Of a stretch of 62,500 nucleotides of DNA, positions 52,843-62,500 are shown piece by piece; the first letter of the stretch is position 1, and each line of letters begins with the position of its first letter. This DNA comes from Chrysomallon squamiferum. Its lineage: Eukaryota > Mollusca > Gastropoda > Neomphalida > Peltospiridae. The notes under the pieces were generated by a model, which saw only the letters and a program-made list of their open reading frames with translations, made no database searches and was not told the DNA's origin. The position numbers and the translations under genes were made by a program. The stretch is taken from contig CM022668.1 in NCBI GenBank assembly GCA_012295275.1, positions 6,720,029 through 6,782,528 of the forward strand. The letters run 5' to 3'.

Positions 52843-53259
52843 ACGAGTTTCTGGTAATCGATGCTGGTACATTGGTGACGTTCTTTCTTCATTTTCTCTG
52901 TTAGGAGCACGAAATGTAGCGCCCGACCGATTTTCTTTCGACTGCCAATTCCTTTCATTTTCCAATTTAAAATGGCCGTCCTTTTCAACAGAAGGCTTAT
53001 GTCCGGCATATCCTCCTTCGTAACCCAAATTCCGTTCTCCTTCGATGGAGTAATTACCTCTCAAGCGTCCCCCTTTGCCTTCCATTTCTCTGGAGTATTC
53101 ATCTGTTATTCCTCCAGTATGGCTTTCCATTTCACTGACATAGTTATGTCCCTTGTGTAATCGTTTACCTGCCTCGGCACTGCTTGCATTGACGGAATCT
53201 CGGCCGCTTCTGTAATTGTGGCGCTTATAGCTAGTTATCTCCCTTCTCGAACAAATCAT
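52843..53259 (-). CDS. Hypothetical hydrophilic exon, 139 codons
   Basis: ATG at 53259 (context ATCATGA, A at -3), open to a good donor CTCGT|GTACGT in phase 0; beyond it the frame becomes intron-like Ile/Leu/Tyr codons. The peptide begins MICSRREITSYKRHNYRSGR and is rich in Gly, Arg, Glu, Ser and Asn (e.g. GKGGRLRGNYSIEGE), with no hydrophobic segment and almost no Cys. It is more GC-rich than its surroundings and unrelated to the TSP1 genes. No family recognised. Further exons would lie at lower coordinates, but none is identified. The frame runs back to a stop at 53323, and a GTG at 53268 is not used as a start here. Confidence 0.5.
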
Positions 53260-53263
53260 GATA

Positions 53264-53381
53264 GTCACGTGACCTCCGTAGCTCTCTTTCCAGAGTTGGA
53301 TAAATGCGTGCTGGATTACTTCTTATGTCTATAGGAACAGTTTCTCGTTCATCTTGATGACGTAAGTTCATTGTGACGTCT
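53264..53381 (-). promoter_or_regulatory. Promoter-like cluster: E-box palindrome and two CRE-like sites
   Basis: GTCACGTGAC (53264-53273, perfect E-box palindrome), TGACGTAA (53358-53365) and TGACGTCT (53374-53381) within 120 bases directly upstream of the minus-strand ATG. Such sites bind USF/MYC-type and CREB/ATF factors. CpGs are frequent here, unlike the surrounding AT-rich DNA. Function is inferred. Confidence 0.45.
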
Positions 53382-53459
53382 CTTTACATAGTGTCGCCAT
53401 AGCCACCGCTTGTTCGAGTGATTGAATGATGTATATTCCAAGACTAGAGATAAATAAAC

Positions 53460-53466
53460 AAATGCA

Positions 53467-53501
<35 letters not shown>

Positions 53502-53774
53502 ATATCTGTTTATATTTTAATATATTTTTTTCACTTCAAACGCAATTTCTTTTAAATTTTATAACTTTTTATTGCGAAATTTTCTTATTATTGTTACTTT
53601 TGCATTATAAGATTGTTTATTTTGCTTTGTTTTATATTCTTGTTTATATATGTGCCTGGTTATGTGTGATTAATTTGTATTATTACGCCGACAGCTTTAC
53701 ACGGGTCACTCACTTTGTCCTCAACTACAAATATATCTGCTCATTTGGTATCCACAATATGTTTAAAAACTTCA

Positions 53775-53856
<82 letters not shown>

Positions 53857-53860
53857 GGAT
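53460..53860. repeat. (AATA)n and (GT)n microsatellites
   Basis: (AATA)n near 53467-53502 and (GT)n at about 53777-53852; between them no gene is supported. Confidence 0.9.
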
Positions 53861-53899
53861 GCATATACGAATGGATACATGCAGTAAGGGATAATTAGT

Positions 53900-55700
53900 G
53901 TGCATGTATCTGTGTTTGTATGTGTGTACGTACGTACGTATGTAGATATGTACGTATGTTTACATTTGCATAGGTATCTCTATGTGTATTTATGTATATA
54001 TCTATGTATGTATGGATGTATGTATCTCTCTATGCATGCCTATATATCTGTCTGTGTCTGCGTATGCATGTATGCATTAATGGATATGGATCTACTTTTT
54101 TGTATGTATGTGTGTAAACCGTTTTTTATCTCAAGCAGGGCTCTGTCAATCTGTGGAAAGTTTTAACAGCGATATTTAAATGTACTCTTTTCTGTGATTC
54201 TTTAAATTGGAAAATAGGTCCTAACTTCCTTATCAAACGACGGATCGCAGCTTGGGTTATACCTACTGGTAGCTAGTTTTTTTACTTATTATAATATTTT
54301 AAATTGTTGTACTATTAAGGAACAGTTTATGAAAATGCCAGTAACATATTGATTATATTAATACTTTAATACATCTCATAATTAACCTGTATGTATCATT
54401 AAAGTAAGTAAATATGTTACCCATTCATTTCTACAAATGTTCCTAATAGTATGTATTAATTGGATATGTGCTGTTAGTTAAGAGTAATCCAATTACTGAA
54501 ATCACATAGAAATTAACGGTCACGAGCCAGAGACAAAAGGAATTTTTGTCAGGTACGCTCTGCTGACTTTATTTAAGTAAAAGAGAAAAGGGAACAAAGA
54601 AAACGCAAAAAGAGAACAAAGAGAACATACTGAGGGAACGCTAGGGACTGTGGATTTGGCGGCCATTATTAGGCAACTATGTTGGTAACTATATTTTGCG
54701 TTATTTTGTTTAAGTCGGAAGCAGGGAATAAATGGTTATCCTCTTTCTGTATGCTCTGTTTGATTTGTTGATCAATTTGATGTTCCATAGAGAGTCTGAT
54801 ATATATATATATATATTAGGGAAAATTAAAAGAATTAAGAATTATAGTATTTCATTTAACCCCAACCCCCCCACATCCTCAACCACTAAATGATAACTAT
54901 ACATGTTGTAAAACAACTAATTAACTTTGAAACAGTAAGTTTGTGTTGTTTGGTGTTCATAGTCGATACTTTATACTATGTATAGTTTATACCTGTAGTA
55001 TATGCAAGCATATGTATCTGTTATAACGAGCCGTCACAGTTTCTTAATTACACAGACAGCGGATCCATTTAAAGGCGCAATCCCTGGACAAGAAACGAGC
55101 CATATTCTAATACGATCGTTAGCACTGAATACACAACATTTAAACTAACATTTTCTTTGTTATCTTCACTGAAGATACATACTGTTCTTTTTAATTTATC
55201 CGTGGGGCAAGAGATCTACGAGATAATAACAAATGGGAAGTCCAGGCATTTGTCACAGAGATAAAATACAATAATATCTTGACTTTGACTCTGTAATATA
55301 TTAATATATTAAACCTTTATATACGTTATGTTTATCACATTTAAATATATTATTTCTGTAATTGTTACTGTAGTTATGTTGTTGTTGTTGTATTCATCAT
55401 GATCATGATGTTGTTCGTCCTCTTCATCATTAGTATTATCACCATCATCACCATCATCATCATTACAACAACAACAACAACAATAATGATAATGATAATA
55501 ATAATTACTGTTGTTGTTGTTATTAATATTGTTATTATTATTTTCAGTTTCATATATTTTTAACAGATCTCAGTAAAGTAAATATAATTTCTTTACATTT
55601 TCCCATTGCTATGGGTGTTTCCATTAACATCAATCAAATAAATTAGACACTTGAAGTATCATTGAAAACTAAATCTCTTATCAGCAAGAAGTCAAACACA
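53900..55700. other. Repeat-rich non-coding stretch
   Basis: TATG/TACG-type simple sequence to about 54110, then unique AT-rich DNA. (TA)n near 54800, trinucleotide repeats near 55375-55510. Sequence from about 55130 onward recurs near 60070 (tandem duplicate). No gene seen. Confidence 0.6.
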
Positions 55701-55735
55701 CCTTTCAGAAGTCGGTGACTGAACTGGGGTGTGGT

Positions 55736-55736
<1 letters not shown>

Positions 55737-55790
<54 letters not shown>
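55737..55790. repeat. (GT)n microsatellite
   Basis: About 27 GT units after GAACTGGGGTGTGGTTCG; the same flank precedes the (GT)n at 60961. Confidence 0.95.
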
Positions 55791-55794
<4 letters not shown>

Positions 55795-56464
55795 TGCATA
55801 TGTATTTGATTGTATGCTTATCTATATACTTACCTATGTATGTATATATTTACGTACGTTTGTGTATGTATATGCATGTGTATTTGTATGTATATATGTA
55901 CCTGCGTATGCATATAATGTGTCTATATATGTGGGTATGTGCATGTATATATGCATGTTTGTGTACATATATGTATATATGTATGTACGTGTGCATGTGT
56001 GGGTATAGTTATGAACATATGTATGTCTATGCGTGTATGTAAACATATATGGCACAGTTAAAGTATTATTAAGGAAAATATAGAGAATTTGATACAGTAT
56101 CTAAAGCGTCATTACTGTTGTGAATATGAATTTCAAGATGAGATGAATTTCGTTAGAAGGAAGAACATGAATTTTGAAAAGTAAACAGGATTAGCCACCC
56201 TAGATATTTGTTTGATCATCCCCGAGAATAAAATTATTAGTAGTATTACGACATCACGTTATCAGCTGAATGAGTTCCTAACAAATAAAGGTTGTCAGTG
56301 CAAATATCGTGTCAGGTAGAAGATAAATCGTAAGAATTATATGTTTACATATCTCTCGCTTAATATTATGTCTCTATTCATGTAAGTGCGTTCACGTTAT
56401 TGTGTTTGTATTCAAGCATATGTGAGTATACATATATAATAAATGTTTGTGTTCTTATTCTCAG

Positions 56465-56627
56465 ACTAACAGTGGATGAATATAATTTCTATTTTAGAGA
56501 ACAGACAAGACTTCGCAGACAACTGTATCGACATGCTCATAACTTCAACACGAACTACGAAATTATCCTTCCTGCGGCCATTTTTCTGTCTTCATAATAG
56601 ATCTTCGCACTTGGCATACATCCTGAT
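56465..56627 (+). pseudogene. Decayed N-terminal domain exon 3, copy 1
   Basis: Acceptor TCTCAG, then CTAACAGTGGATGAATATAA... to donor GAT|GTAAGT. It aligns along its length with exon 3 of gene B (YTNYE, SCGH, FIIDLR, HP), but a 1-base deletion after NTNYE changes frame, and a TAA or TGA follows in each frame. (CT)n follows the donor as in gene B. Confidence 0.85.
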
Positions 56628-56632
56628 GTAAG

Positions 56633-56751
<119 letters not shown>

Positions 56752-57109
56752 AAATTGTTAGCTTGATATTACTGTTATTTGTGAAATAAATATCGAATCG
56801 TATTTCTCACTTTTAAGTTAACGTCTATCTATCTCTCTGTTTCTCTCTCTCTGTCTGTCTGTCTGTCTCTCTTTCTGGCTGTCTATCTATCTTTCTGTCT
56901 GTCTATTAATCAGTCTATCCATATATTTATATATATATATATTTTTTTCTTCTTTCTCTTTCTCTTATTCTCTCCACTGTTTCTTTTGCAGTGTATTTTA
57001 TATGTGAATGGTTTTCATGAGTGCATTTTTATTCTGACACTTTCTTTTATCTAGACTTTATACCTTGTCCAGCAATTTTAGTTGTATAACCGAGTTTTTG
57101 AAAAGTAGT

Positions 57110-57462
57110 AAAAACAAAAACAAAAAAATGAATAGAAATTGCAAATTTGTTTTGACGTCATCGATAATTTTGAAAATAAAAAGATATGGCTAGATTCTTC
57201 AGCAGCGTTAGTTTGCAGATAGAAATATAATTTGAAAGTTGATTCCAATAAAAATTACGTAAGAAAAACACTGAAAGAAACGAATTCAGAAGGACTCTGG
57301 AAAACATACTGGGAAACATATTTGTAAAAACTCATTAACAATGGATACATCAGTATGCCTTCAGAAATATTTCTCTAACTTTCAATTTACAGTTCATGAT
57401 CATGTTTCTGCATATCGTAGAGAGTACTGAATATTCTTAGCTTATTTTGTTTCATGTGTATG

Positions 57463-57513
<51 letters not shown>

Positions 57514-58025
57514 TGTGTGTTGTGTGCTGAATTTATCTGAGAGTGTATATATGTGAAATGTGTTTGTGCGCTTGTGTATTTAAACAAGTTTCAAGAGAAA
57601 AAATGCTATTTTTGGTGACACAGATTATAAATTTAATTTCACTCACTCATTCTTTCATTCATTCATCCATTCATTCATTCCGCCCGTTACAAGGGGGATT
57701 AAATAATAAATCAGAGTAGGATGAGGTACGACAAATATGTAAACTTTGCGTGTGTGCGTGTGTCCTGTATATATATTTGTCAGTGTTTTATACTGTTGTC
57801 ATGGTTTCTCTACGTTGTAAATAAATTAAATTTTATAAATCAGATCACCTTTTTTTCTTGCTTTCTTTTAATATTTGAAAAATAATGTTATATCAACAGA
57901 TATGTATATTTTTTGGTATAAAACTGATGTCTAATTTTTATTGTTGTTTAAAGATTAATAACAACAACAACAATAATAATAATAATAACAACAATAACAA
58001 CAACAAAAATAGCAACAAAAATATT
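57110..58025. other. Non-coding, repeat-bearing stretch
   Basis: 57110-57420 recurs at 62220-62500 (shared TTTTGACGTCATC and CTTCAGCAGCGTTA). (GT)n at 57467-57510. CA/AAT repeats near 57960-58020. No gene seen. Confidence 0.6.
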
Positions 58026-58026
58026 T

Positions 58027-59453
58027 AAGGGAAACTGGGGACCGATGAGACATTTTTAAGATATTTGGTCATTTCACTCAAACCTTTATAGCTGTTGACA
58101 GAAAAACTGTTGATGCTTATAGAGGCATCATTGCTTTGATTACAATACAGAGTTTGCTAGGTTATCTTCATCAACATTGTCATGGGAGACACTTATGTAC
58201 CAGGGTCTGTGCTGGCTCATCGTGCCCCAGGGTAAGGGACAAATGAGTCACCCTTTGAGGGTCTTGTGAGCCATGATCTTAAACCGTGAAACTGGCTAGT
58301 CACAATACACATGTAACTCCAAGGGGTAAATTACATTTTCAACACATTGACGTCACTCTAGAGCATATTGTGTGTTGACTCAGTTTCAATAGTTTCAATG
58401 TAGTTTCAAGAGTCCTAAACTAATCAAAATTCTCTTCTATCTTATAGCAGGTTGCTTAACAGGTTTAGTAAGAGCACTCACATATCAAATCTACTTCAGC
58501 TGAGCTTATTTCTTCCTGGACAGTCTCAGTAAATGCACATGAAATAGTGTACCTGTGAGATTTTATGAGAAATTGGACTTCATTGTCCCCATTGTCATCT
58601 TTTGGATGTGAGATTACATGGATGTAGTGAACAGTGCTCTTCACTAGCTCTGCTGAGAAAAGACCTCTGTCTGTCTTCCTAGGTATTCTTTTTATACCAG
58701 ATACAACACTCTAGTCTATCCAGAAGAAAAGTAATACTAGTAATTAACTATCTATCAAATAACATTGATTATATAGCTATATATTCCGTTGAAATACAGT
58801 GGAATCCCAAACCCATTTTCATTATGTTAGCCCAGTGTACCAGATAAATAATATTAGTAATAGTTATATTAGTTATAGTAATAATGATAATAATAATAAT
58901 GTCTTACATTCTTTCTTTCTGGGAATTCTTTTTATAGCAGATACAATACTTTAATCTATACTGAAGAAAAGTAATACCAGTAATTAATTATCTACCAAAT
59001 AACATTAATTTTATAAAGCTACAGTTTCCTTTGAAATGCAGTGGGATCGAATGAGTCACCTTCCTATGGAACCCACAGAAAATGGCTCACTGGTCTCCCA
59101 ACACCACTTTCACTACATCAGAACAGTGTGCCAGTGGCTGATCGTCTTAAACAGTATTTAGATGTCAAAAGAAATTATTAGTAAAAAAAAAAAAAAACAC
59201 AAACCGTTACAGTATCTATGAAATATTTATTGTCACCTCAACATTAAACTGTAATCAAAATAAAAAACAATTACTCAAAGTAGTCAAAAAGCTACTTTTT
59301 CGCTGCACCAAAGCTCTGTAAACAATACGGGCGAAGGTCACGTGTGTAGTAGTTGCACTGATGGTGGACAGATGTCACTACTATCTCGCAGTCAGGAGTT
59401 AATGGGGTGTGGCTCAAAGTTCACCTTGTCTTATCGCTCCCCAGTTTCCCCTA
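58027..59453. mobile_element. Non-autonomous DNA transposon, ~1.4 kb, with inverted termini
   Basis: Left end AGGGAAACTGGGGACCGATG and right end (reverse complement) GGGGAAACTGGGGAGCGATA, both abutting TA, continuing as AGACA inward. Interior has phrases echoing the ends (GGGACAAATGAGTCACC) and an internal near-repeat (TACCAGATACAACACT / TAGCAGATACAATACT). No transposase frame is visible. TA target sites suggest a Tc1/mariner/pogo-type mobiliser. Confidence 0.75.
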
Positions 59454-59600
59454 GAAAAATAGATACAAGAACAACATAACAATATGTAATTCAGAACGAT
59501 ATATATATGTATCTGTGTTTGTATGTATATTTTTATGTACGTGTGTATATATATGTTTATGTGTATGTGTATGTATGGGTGTCCTTATATATATATATAT

Positions 59601-60024
59601 ACATGGTGTCCCATATGTTTCCATACATATGGTTTTTAACATTGTGTGTTTTCATTTGGTATTCACGTACGTCAGTGGTTAGATCAGATATTTCCAGGTG
59701 CGTGGATTGGTAGGCGTGGTCCTGTGGAATGGCCTCCCAGACCCCCAGATCTCACCCCACTTGATTCTTATCTTTGGCGGCATTAGAAGGCCATGGTGTA
59801 TCAGGTAAAGATACAAAACATAAATCATCTCAAGCAACATATCACCAACGCCATTACAAGCATAACTCCACCTGTGACTGAACATGTTCTTCAGTAGTGG
59901 AGGACACACACTGAAATGTGTTTTCAACATAATTGCCGTCATGTAGAGCTTATAATAAATAAAAAAGTTTTTTCATATAAAAACGTTTATTTATCCTAGG
60001 TATGCAATTTAATGATACACCATA
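59601..60024 (+). mobile_element. Deleted mariner/Tc-like element with transposase C-terminus
   Basis: 59712-59783 reads RRGPVEWPPRPPDLTPLDSY, LWRH then stop, the conserved third-catalytic-aspartate region of mariner/Tc transposases (usual form WPPRSPDLTPLDFFLWG). The frame is broken and the N-terminal two thirds are missing. Ends ATGGTGTCCCATA and, inverted, ATGGTGTATCATT resemble each other. Confidence 0.75.
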
Positions 60025-60249
60025 TATATAGATATATATATAAATTCTATATTCTGTTCAGGCGAATATATTACATTTAAACTAACATTTTGCTTGTTAT
60101 CTTCACTTAGAAAATGTGTGTTAATTCTTCACTAGGTCAGAACACTTGCGAGTGTAACAAAGATTAGAGACTTAGTAACATACAAGACGTCCGGGTATTT
60201 CTCAGAGGGAAAATGCAAAAAGGTATTTTCTTTGTCTACCGTCTTTATG

Positions 60250-60608
60250 TACACTAACTTATAACATTTTGTATATGTGTGTGTGCGTGTCTGTGTGTGT
60301 GTGTGTGTATATATGCATTAAACACTAACTTTATTTTTATGTTTATTACATTAATACATGTATGTGTATGTATTTATGTGTATATGCATACATGCATACA
60401 TATCTATCTATCTATATATCTATATATATATACACACACACACACAAACACACATAAACAATATGTATGTTATAATATACGTTATATTTATTACATTTAA
60501 ATATATTATTTCTGTAATTGTTACTGTAGTGATGTTGTTGTGGTTATATTCATCATTATAATGATCTAACTCGTCCTCATAATAATAATAATAATAATAA
60601 ATTAATAA

Positions 60609-60639
<31 letters not shown>

Positions 60640-60683
60640 TATTATTATTATTATTATTGCCGTTGTTTGTTATTCTTATTATG

Positions 60684-60754
<71 letters not shown>

Positions 60755-60760
60755 TTCAGT
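60250..60760. repeat. Simple-sequence cluster (GT)n, (TATC)n, (AAT)n, (ATT)n
   Basis: Several short microsatellites; the AAT and ATT runs at about 60575-60755 are partly inverted relative to each other. Duplicate of the stretch around 55370-55545. Confidence 0.8.
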
Positions 60761-60956
60761 TTCATATATTTTTAACTGATCTCAGTAAAGTAAATATAAT
60801 TTCTTTACATTTTTCCATTGCTATGGGTGTTTCCATTAACATCAATCAAATAAATTAGACACTTGAAGTATCACTGAAAACTAAATCTCTTATCAGCAAG
60901 AAGTCAAACACACCTTTCAGAAACCAGCGACTGAACTGGGGTGTGGTTCGTGTATA

Positions 60957-60960
<4 letters not shown>

Positions 60961-61005
<45 letters not shown>

Positions 61006-61100
61006 GTGTGTGTGTGAGTGTGTGTGTGTGTGTGTGTGTATGTGTGTATACAGTGTCTGTGTGTGTGTGTGTGTGTGTGTGAGCGTGTGTGTGTGTGTGT
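60961..61100. repeat. (GT)n microsatellite
   Basis: Interrupted (GT)n in two main blocks; counterpart of 55737-55790. Confidence 0.95.
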
Positions 61101-61521
61101 GAAAATATATGACCGCAACTAAAATATTATTAAGGAAAATATTTAAAGCACCATTACTTTGTGAATATAAATTTCAAGATAATATGAATTTCATTAGAAG
61201 GAAGAAAATGAATGTTGAAAATTAAAAAAGAATAGGTACCCCTAGATTTTTGTTTGACCATCCCTGATTAAAAAAAAGAGTATTGATCTTATCAGCTGAA
61301 CAGGGAAGGAATTTTGGACAAAGCTTTTCAGTACAAAGATCGTTGTCATTTAGTTTTAGTTTCGCGTAGAAGTATAAATCGTATTATATTTTTCTGTGTT
61401 TTGCTTAATACTATGTTTGCATGCATGTAAGTACGTTTAAGTTATTGTGTATGTATTGAAGCATATGTTTGTATAAATACATAAATAACGTTTTATAAAA
61501 ATTATTGTTTTCGTTCTCAGT

Positions 61522-61691
61522 ACAGAGACTAACAGTCGATGAAAATAATTACTATAATCCAGAACAGAGAAGACTTCAGAGACAATGGAATCGACAGGAT
61601 CATAACCGCTACACGAACTAAGAAAACAATCTTTCCTGCGGCCATTTTCTGCCTTCGAAATATTTCTTCGCACTTGGGATACATCCTGATG
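61522..61691 (+). pseudogene. Decayed N-terminal domain exon 3, copy 2
   Basis: Acceptor TCTCAG. It aligns with exon 3 of gene B throughout and keeps the frame (RLTVDENNYYNPEQRRL; NLSCGHF; GIHPD) except that the tyrosine codon after YTN is TAA. Donor GAT|GTAAGT. Followed by (CT)n 61769-61900. Tandem partner of 56465-56627. Confidence 0.85.
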
Positions 61692-61766
61692 TAAGTGTCA
61701 TATTAAAATAGTGTACATATAAAAAATGTGAATTAGATCATAGATTCACTAGTCATTCTAGTCATT

Positions 61767-61905
<139 letters not shown>

Positions 61906-61909
61906 TTGT

Positions 61910-62500
61910 CACTAGTGATCTCTCTTATTGTCACTAGTGATCGACTGTTGGCTCGATATCATTGTTTTTGGTGAAATAAAAACAAATTATATTTCTTAGT
62001 ATTAGATGAACGTCTGTCTGTCTGCCTGTCTATCAATCTATCTATCTAGTTATCTATATCTCCATTTTCCGTTTTCCTTCTGTATTTCTTTACCGTGAAC
62101 TATTTAAGAGAGTGCATTTTTATTTTGATGCTTTCTAAAGTCTAGACTGTATAAACGTTTATACGTTTTCCAATTATTTCACTTATGTAACGGACTTTTT
62201 AAATAGTAGTAAAACGAAAAGTCAAAATGAATGCGAGTTGTAAATTCCTGTTTTGACGTCATCCATAATTTTGTAATACAAGGATGCGACTTGATTCTTC
62301 AGCAGCGTTAATTTGAAAGTCGAACCCGGTAAACATTACGTAACAAAAATACACTGAAATAAACGAATTTGGAAGGACTGTGGAGAACATACTGGGAAAC
62401 ATATTTGTAAAAGAAACTCATTAAAGATGGATACCCGAGTATGTCTTCAGAAATATTTCTCTAATTTTGTATTTACAATTCATGATCATGTCTCAATATT
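61910..62500. other. Non-coding, duplicate of 56750-57420
   Basis: Repeats the sequence after the first pseudo-exon, including TTTTGACGTCATC and CTTCAGCAGCGTTAATTTG. No gene seen to the window end. Confidence 0.65.

Noticed and set aside
53260-53268. GTG at 53268 as start of a longer minus-strand protein
   Set aside because: GTG starts are not expected in an animal nuclear gene; the ATG at 53259 is used.
54480-54720. Possible LTR or promoter (GGCGGCCATTATT)
   Set aside because: No matching second repeat, primer-binding site or coding region seen nearby.

Overview
Animal nuclear DNA: intron-rich, very AT-rich, and crowded with microsatellites ((CT)n, (GT)n, (TTA)n, (TTTA)n, (TA)n) and Tigger/mariner-type DNA transposon remnants. 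The coding content is almost entirely short phase 1-1 exons, each encoding one thrombospondin type-1 (TSP1) domain. The overall texture suggests a lophotrochozoan, most likely a cephalopod mollusc, but that is a guess from style; no marker gene proves it. I see no bacterial, organellar, CRISPR, rRNA or tRNA features.

Layout. 1-1580 is a ~65-75 bp tandem repeat. Gene A (minus, 7081->2188) encodes five TSP1 domains and a C-terminal transmembrane (TM) segment; it has lost its start codon and has a frameshifted exon. 7.2-9.4k is a duplicated upstream block. Gene D (minus, 15701->11254) is signal peptide, three TSP1, TM and short tail, with a nonsense codon and a shifted tail. 16.6-16.84k is a copy of a divergent promoter plus first exon. 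18.05-18.94k (minus) and 19.76-20.4k (plus) are broken fragments lying head to head. Gene B (plus, 22214->38393) is the most complete gene: signal peptide, a three-exon N-terminal domain I do not recognise, two TSP1, a second copy of the N-terminal domain, seven more TSP1, TM and tail. It is open in phase through every exon, about 1036 residues if all are joined. Gene A' (minus, 43144->40311) is a 3'-truncated copy of gene A. Gene C (plus, 44993->50315) is signal peptide, five TSP1 (one frameshifted), TM and tail. 52.84-53.26k holds one unrelated hydrophilic exon (minus) with a promoter-like upstream. 54-62.5k is mostly repeats, with two tandem decayed copies of the gene B third exon and two DNA transposon remnants.

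How it fits together. The locus appears to descend from an A-type gene and a C-type gene sharing a divergent promoter (CRE TGACGTCA plus TATA box). Segmental duplications, several inverted, have multiplied that unit. All proteins would be single-pass type I surface proteins with TSP1 ectodomains (WxxW C-mannosylation and CxxS/TCG O-fucosylation motifs, repeated NRT sequons). B/C-type proteins share a short cytoplasmic tail ending DNPVF or DNPAF. Because nearly every ectodomain exon is phase 1-1, exons can be lost, gained or skipped without breaking frame. Two TSP1 exon types (here X and Y) have been amplified as ~500 bp exon+intron units. The picture is a young, fast-changing family of modular surface receptors or adhesins with many decaying copies; no function can be read from the sequence.
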